Of a stretch of 64,000 bases of DNA, positions 58,304 to 64,000 are shown piece after piece. The notes beneath the pieces were generated by a model. That model did no database searches. It was not told where the DNA came from and saw only the letters and a program-made list of their open reading frames with translations. Position numbers and translations under genes: made by a program. Positions within the stretch are counted from its first letter, which is position 1. The number at the start of each line of letters is the position of its first letter. This DNA comes from Wolfiporia cocos (Eukaryota > Basidiomycota > Agaricomycetes > Polyporales > Phaeolaceae): assembly GCA_029448655.1 (NCBI GenBank), contig JACCLO010000009.1, positions 1,612,001 through 1,676,000 on the forward strand. Reading direction: 5' to 3'.

Positions 58304-61300
58304 CATGCATCCCGGTCTCCCATCTCACCCTGCATCCCACCCTACGCCCCACCGGCGCCTGAGATGCCTTCGGCGCTTTGGCAATGACAAGCCTGCTATA
58401 CACTGCTACTTCTCATCGATCAAATCGGCGGGTCCCCTAAGTGCTTTCGTGCGCTAGGGCTACGGCCTCACTGGCCCCCGCGAGAGTAACGCTCAGCAGC
58501 GGTGTTTCTGAGATTTCGGACTGGCTTGGCATCGGAACCGTAATATCTTGGTTTGGCACCACAATCATAACTTGATCCAGACAATTCTTCAAGCGCTTCG
58601 TGACTTGCGAGCATTCATGCGTCCTGGCAATGTGATAGGTCCTCATCGGCTTCTACTCACCTCACTGGTCTTCTGCTCATATGCTATGGGCACTTCCGCT
58701 CTATGTTCGTTTTTACACAATCAACCCCCATTTTCTACCTCATTTAGCGACATTTTCTCGATCCGTTGAGTCACGCCGTATTCAATAATGCTCCTCCGCT
58801 TCGACGGCATCACGCTTATTCTTGTTTCCATAGTCTTTAGCCTCTCTTTCTTTTACACATTCACAACTGGTTAGCTTACGACTCTCAAGGGCAGTATTGC
58901 ATCTCACTCTTTTTCATCGATGTAATCCTATAATGCTATCGAAGACCCTGACTGGTTGTGTCTCGGCCTTTGACCAATCGGTGGCAATCCGGCTCAGTTT
59001 CTTCCTAGGCATCCGCGGAGTACTCATGCAGTTCGCTGTGACAGAAGCGACCAAACGAATCATCTGGTTCGCATAATCCTCCGCGATTCTATAGTCCGGG
59101 CGATGCATGCACAGCAAGTGATCACAGCCTCAGGGCTTACGTGGTTTTGGTTCGAAAGCAGTTTCTGACGCTGCTGTGGCGGTGCGGATCCTATCTGATC
59201 TAGCTTGTATTCTATGATAGCTGTGCAGATCTATTGAGCGACATTACTCTGCTCCGTAGGGGCAGTGTACCCTTGTCCATGACTATCATGGACCCGAATG
59301 ACGCATGGATATTGCAGACCTGTGCTGGAGTTCTGGGCTACTTCATTCTGTAGCATCGAAGATATCCTTCACATGCGGAGTGTCGCGGTCATTCAAATGC
59401 GTATGCTGGCTTGGGTTGTCATTTATTTCATATACTACGGTTCTCTTAGGCTATCATTGAGCTCCGCTTAAGAAATTGAATAGATCCATGATCATGACGC
59501 TGTCGATCCTTGCATGATTCTGTTGCATACCACACGTTGCTGTGATAGTTATCCTGAGTGCGAGTGTTGCGGGAACAGGGGAACTGCTACTCGATTACAA
59601 GCCGCTGCGCATACTTCTCCACATGGCGTTGAACGTGAATATCAACTCAGCAAACCCACGACGTGCGCCCAGCTTGGTGCGCTGGGCTCGGTCGAAAGTT
59701 TACAAAGCTGATAATCCTTACCAATATTCGCGCAACCCGTGACTTGCGGTAATGACCGAGTTGGTGTGTGAGCAGGAAATCTCATCCTGGATCTCGGGAG
59801 CCATGTTGATTTCCATGAAGGCGCAAATAATCTTTGCGCTTTAGATGTAAACTCCTTGTCGAGATCGCTAGTCGATAAACTGATTATAGTGAACAACTCA
59901 CAACTGTACTGAAGCCGTATCTATATGTGCGGTGGGATAGCAACATCGCAAGTATATGCCGTAAGTCCTTTTGATCATAAGCAAAAACCTTAGCTGATCA
60001 GTGATCGCGCATGCAGGCAAGCGAGACATATCATGGTCCAGATTCCCAATCAGTTTGCTCTCAGCTCTAACACTAGCCAGAGCTTCAGACGTACTGATCT
60101 ATCACGAAACATCTAAGCTTAGGAAAGGGATCGGTATTGCTCCATACTTTCTGGACACATCGCTTGTCGTAGCTTGCTTATGAGCTTTGACAAAGTGAAC
60201 CTTCGCTCAAAATTTATTTTCCGCTCAAGAATCTCACCAGAACACTCGTGAGTGAACGAATAATTTCCTCGCACACAGTCTTGAGGCCCATTCATCAATA
60301 TTACACATGATGCATATCAGCAGCATTCAGGACAAAAATCTAATGATAACGTCATCATTAACCTCTCTAGAGTAATAATAGCTACCTTTCACGCTCAGGG
60401 CGCGTATAATCGATTAATCCTTCAGGACATTAGCAGAGCAATGAATGGCATCATGAACCGATGTTACATAGTCCAGGTACCATCGCAGTAAACTCCGCAT
60501 GGCAAGGTACTGAGCACAGCAATATCCACGTCCTGACAATCACCCCATCATACGCTTGGAGGCTTCGTGTCCTGCAATCCTCATAATGCTTGGTAGATGC
60601 AGTATCATTCATTGCATAACAGCCATCTCACATTCATAGCCACCTCAATACTGATTGTTGCTCACCAGACATATCCCCAAGTGTTCGGCGCTCCATGTAT
60701 ATTGGAACATACTGTTGCAGCCAGACTCCGCATTTCTAGAATGGATATGTATCTACATAACTCGAATCATAGGCGATCATGAAGGGCGAAGGTGCCTGTC
60801 ACGACTCACGTCATCCCTACAGACATCACCTTGACATAAATAAGCGCCCTCCATGGTCAATGAAAAGCGCGTGGATTATGTAAACGACGCTATCGTAGTG
60901 GACGATGCAGTGGATACGAGCACATTGCTGCGCATCACTAACAGCGTCTCGCGCGAATGTGCCCTCGCTGCTTTACCTGGCTTGGGGCGTACCAGCTTAC
61001 TTGCTTGTCACCTTCAGTGATATCATTTTGGTGCAAAACAGAGTGCAAGCTAAGAATGACAAACTGTGACTTTGATGAATGTTATGATCCATCCGTGTGC
61101 TTACATCTCCGATTAGATCGATGCCTCTCATATCCTGCGTGTTCTGCGCCTTCCGCAGAGTTCTGCTCCAATGATTGTTCAATGTCCTTATAGCTGATCT
61201 AATACGCAACGGCGTTTCATAATGAACTTCGCCATGAGTGTTACGTTGCGTGCTAATTAGGATGGCACGTCATCGACCGTTGACAGTCTCACCGCACACT

Positions 61301-61626
61301 CAGCTTATCTTCGACATACAGAGGCCTCATCTGAGCAGTTTCCCTTGTGCCATGGTTTTTCTGAAAGAACGATCCATCTATCAAGCATTCAGCTCATGCC
61401 CCTATTTTGCACAACTTCAAAGATGTGCCTTGGATTTGAGGTGCTGATCTGAAATATCGATATGAGCAACGACTTGCCATTTCTCGGGATGTAGACGTGT
61501 GCCGCTCGACTGCATTTCCCAATATTGCCGATGTGTATATCCATGATTCCTAGTATACAGGCTAGAAGCCTGGGCATACTTGCGAAATCTTCATAATCCA
61601 TCGTGTGGTCCGATATCAACAGTGAT

Positions 61627-61656
61627 GGGGTGATCGACGTCGGGGTGATCGACGTC
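61627..61656 (+). repeat. Two perfect tandem copies of a 15-mer
   Basis: GGGGTGATCGACGTC occurs twice head to tail. The inner TCGACGTCGA-like part is partly palindromic, so a protein-binding site is conceivable but unproven. Confidence 0.85.
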
Positions 61657-61850
61657 GATCGTAGCAGTGGAAACTAAGCACACACGCGATTCCATCAGTT
61701 CGTAAAGCTTTTGGTCGGACATAGCAGCGACAAAATGCTGCAGCCACTGATTACCACGACTACGCTGCGTACTGTAACTTCAGGAGGAATAAGATGATGC
61801 ATACATTCTGCAGTGAATGAGATTTTGCATACTTAATGTTCTCTCGATGA

Positions 61851-61873
61851 CCTGGTCCTGGTCCTGGTCCTGG
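61851..61873 (+). repeat. CCTGGT hexamer minisatellite
   Basis: Three perfect CCTGGT units plus a partial fourth. Ordinary slippage repeat. Confidence 0.85.
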
Positions 61874-63421
61874 AATCGTGATGAATGAGAGATAACACAG
61901 TGATCCAGGAAGCATTCTGATAAGACAGTGATGACAAAGTCACAAGTGTCTATGACAGAGTGGGGGCCCGGTGAGTAGCTATGGTAAGACTGTGCCTCGT
62001 GGCATAAACGGCTAGACCCTCGATGGGTAAGCTGTCATTGATGCCCTTTAGCTAAGGGAGCTAACATGCCACAAGGCTGGCACCGAATGGATCCCGGGCT
62101 TGCATTCCGATCGCTGATCCTCCCGCCTAGGCCTGATTACATATAAGTTCTCAACGTCGTGAGAAAGTAAGCTACTAGTGAGTATCACCACATTTGCCGT
62201 TCCAGACCACTTGACATCCTCGTAGGACGTACTGTATGAAGAATTTTGTGTTACGCATCACTAATTATTATCTCGTGACTATGTGATGCGTGACAGAAAT
62301 AGCATTGTTCTCAAGGCTAAGGAGCCCACAGCCGGCAGCACTGTTACATTATAGCAACTAGAACTGTGTGGCATGCTATAATACGACCAAATTAGCAACT
62401 TCTTGAAGGCTTGTGACGCGTCATCAGTTACTCTCCATATGTACACACAATTACAGTGTATAGAAACACGACGTCCAGAGGATCGGCGATCTCACCGTGA
62501 ATTTTCTCGTTGTAAATACACTTCGCACTAGAAGCGGTACAAATGCTCGCTCGCAATCGGTGCCGATGAGTTTTGATCGATTTTCCCAGCGTCCCCAACA
62601 CGACGCTTCAGCAGGAGGCTTGATTTCGGCGCAACATCAGCAAATACGATCTGATCAACAAATCTTCCTCATGATTACCATGGCCGTCCTTTTCCCCGGC
62701 TTGGACGTCAGCCATAATGGAAGCAATAAGACGGTAGGGCACTCGCCCGTATCCTGTGATGCAGATGCTGTTCCGGAGAAAGCGCGGCGTACCAACGTTG
62801 CCGACTGGTCTGCCGTTTCTTCACAGAAACGCTGGATATCCAGCAGATCAGCGCTCAGCGCTCATACGGTTTCATCAGCTGAGCGCTCGGGTCTGACGCG
62901 TCAGATAGTACACGTCCGCCGATGAAAGCTGCCTTCACAATATAGTGCATCTGACCTGCGTTTGTGTCGGTACAGTCAATGAAACAGCAGCGTTACTCAG
63001 GGTACGGAAATGAACCAACTAGCAATTGTGAACGCGATCCAGATCACAGGGAACTCCATGTCGTCTGTGGCGAAAGTTGATCGTCTTCATCCGAGATTCG
63101 CTTGCAGTCCCAGGCTCGCCGTTCCGAGATATGCTACAACGTGGTAGCGTCAGTTATAGCGGTATGAAATAACGTTGACGCTCGTGCGGACGAGAGCTCG
63201 CTGCAGAACAGCCTCGATTTAGCTTGCAGCCATGCGGCTTCCTGACCGGCTCAACGCTCTATCTTCCACCGCAAGGCTCATAAACGCCTGAGAAGACTCA
63301 CTTTGTACATAAGGCGGCTGCAGCTACGTGCCCTGCACGTCCTGCTCGGCGGTGGACCGCTCGTTGAACTCCTTCCCACTTTCCTCTAGCCAGCTATCCT
63401 CGTTCTCTCTCAATCGTCACG

Positions 63422-64000
63422 ATGATGCCGAACTACTCCCACAGCCAATCCACTGGCTGGCAACATGTTGCAACACCTACTCAAGACAACACCCACGAAT
63501 TCGCTTTCGCGATGATGCACGATCAATCACAGATAGGGCTGTTAGTGTATCGCTCAGCTGAGTCATCTACAGGCCGAGGACTGATTATCTGCAGAGGGCA
63601 GGACTCACCATACTCGACTGGCAATGTCGGATTTTCTTTTCACCAATATGGAGTCAGTTCAAGTCACCTTCCGTGAGCTTCATCTTCCCTATGATTACGT
63701 CTCACCAACCATCTCGTTTCAGTCAGGAACAGGCGCATACAAATCATCCATCCGCACCCATGCCGTCCATGCAGTCCATGTTACTTAGCCATCACGCCGG
63801 CCACTACATGCATCCTCACCCTTATCACCCATTACAAACTGAAGATCCGTCGATTCATCCGGTCCATACATCGCCAATTAGCTCATCCGACCAGGCGCAA
63901 TGCCGCTGGGGTCATTCATGTGGAAGGTCCCTTGATGATGTCACTCCTGCTGGCATCGCACGCCATCTGAAGGAGCATCATATCGACCCTAGCACTTGGC
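63422..64000 (+). CDS. Atypical zinc-finger protein, family member 3 (cut by the window end)
   Basis: The gene starts MMPNYSHSQSTGWQHVATPT and proceeds through at least two introns into a His/Pro/Ser-rich exon (HHAGHYMHPHPYHPL). It then reaches the first finger module, CRWGHSCGRSLDDVTPAGIA followed by RHLKEHH, which matches modules of the genes at 55254 and 57188. The sequence stops 15-20 residues later at the window edge. The second and third modules would lie beyond it. Same strand as its two relatives. Confidence 0.7.

Larger units (their letters stand above)
58304..63421. other. 5-kb gene-poor stretch
   Basis: All open frames are short except a 142-codon plus frame at 62497-62925, which has no recognised domain. 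The DNA is less GC-rich than the genes around it. It holds small tandem repeats at 61627-61656 and 61851-61873. I looked for decayed zinc-finger copies and found none convincing by eye. Confidence 0.45.

Noticed and set aside
62497..62925. 142-codon frame as a possible gene in the gene-poor stretch
   Set aside because: The translation shows no domain, no relation to the neighbouring zinc-finger proteins and no clear gene structure.
1..64000. CRISPR arrays, rRNA or tRNA genes
   Set aside because: No regularly spaced repeats and no convincing tRNA B-box context seen while reading; a dedicated tRNA search could still find one.

Overview
This is genomic DNA of a filamentous basidiomycete, most likely an agaricomycete of the polypore type. 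Genes are split by many short introns (about 45-90 nt, GT...AG, often with a CTGAC/CTAAC-like branch site) and sit on both strands. The recognisable proteins (Tao3/Furry, Rpn1, MLH1, TFIIA-gamma, a PTEN homologue, an F-box protein, a 7TM receptor-like protein) are typical of Dikarya. There are no bacterial operons, CRISPR arrays or rRNA, and I saw no tRNA gene.

Layout. 0.3-3.9 kb: an intact LYC1-like GNAT acetyltransferase gene followed by a decayed tandem copy. 4.3-11.6 kb: two minus-strand catabolic genes, a hydantoinase/oxoprolinase fused to a DUF917 domain, and an amidase. 12.9-18.9 kb: a small acidic protein of unknown function, TFIIA gamma, and an F-box protein. 20.1-21.4 kb: a third, intact LYC1-like copy in inverted orientation. 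22.5-32.7 kb: a PTEN/TEP1 homologue whose reading frame is cut after 11 nt by a 7,736-bp LTR retrotransposon (22544-30279). 33.6-36.6 kb: a predicted 7TM receptor and a CBS-domain protein. 36.9-54.0 kb: conserved housekeeping genes: RPN1 (26S proteasome), a disordered protein, MLH1 (mismatch repair) and TAO3/Furry (RAM morphogenesis network). 55.2-64.0 kb: an accessory region with three same-strand genes for an atypical zinc-finger protein family, the last running off the window, and a 5-kb gene-poor stretch.

The main result is the transposon insertion. The element has 929-bp LTRs differing at one visible position, a 5-bp target duplication (GACTT), a TATA box, a primer-binding site exactly complementary over 11 nt to the sequence about 33 nt downstream of that TATA box (the Tf1/sushi self-priming arrangement), and a polypurine tract. 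Its 5.9-kb interior has no open frame long enough for gag or pol, so it looks like a recently moved non-autonomous element. It lies between codons 4 and 5 of a PTEN gene that is otherwise fully spliceable and open to its stop, with the catalytic HCKAGKGR motif present. The 3' LTR promoter points into the rest of the gene.

The conserved genes show no operon-like links. The two amide/cyclic-amide hydrolases and the LYC1-like acetyltransferases may form a loose nitrogen/amino-acid catabolism neighbourhood, but that is inference.
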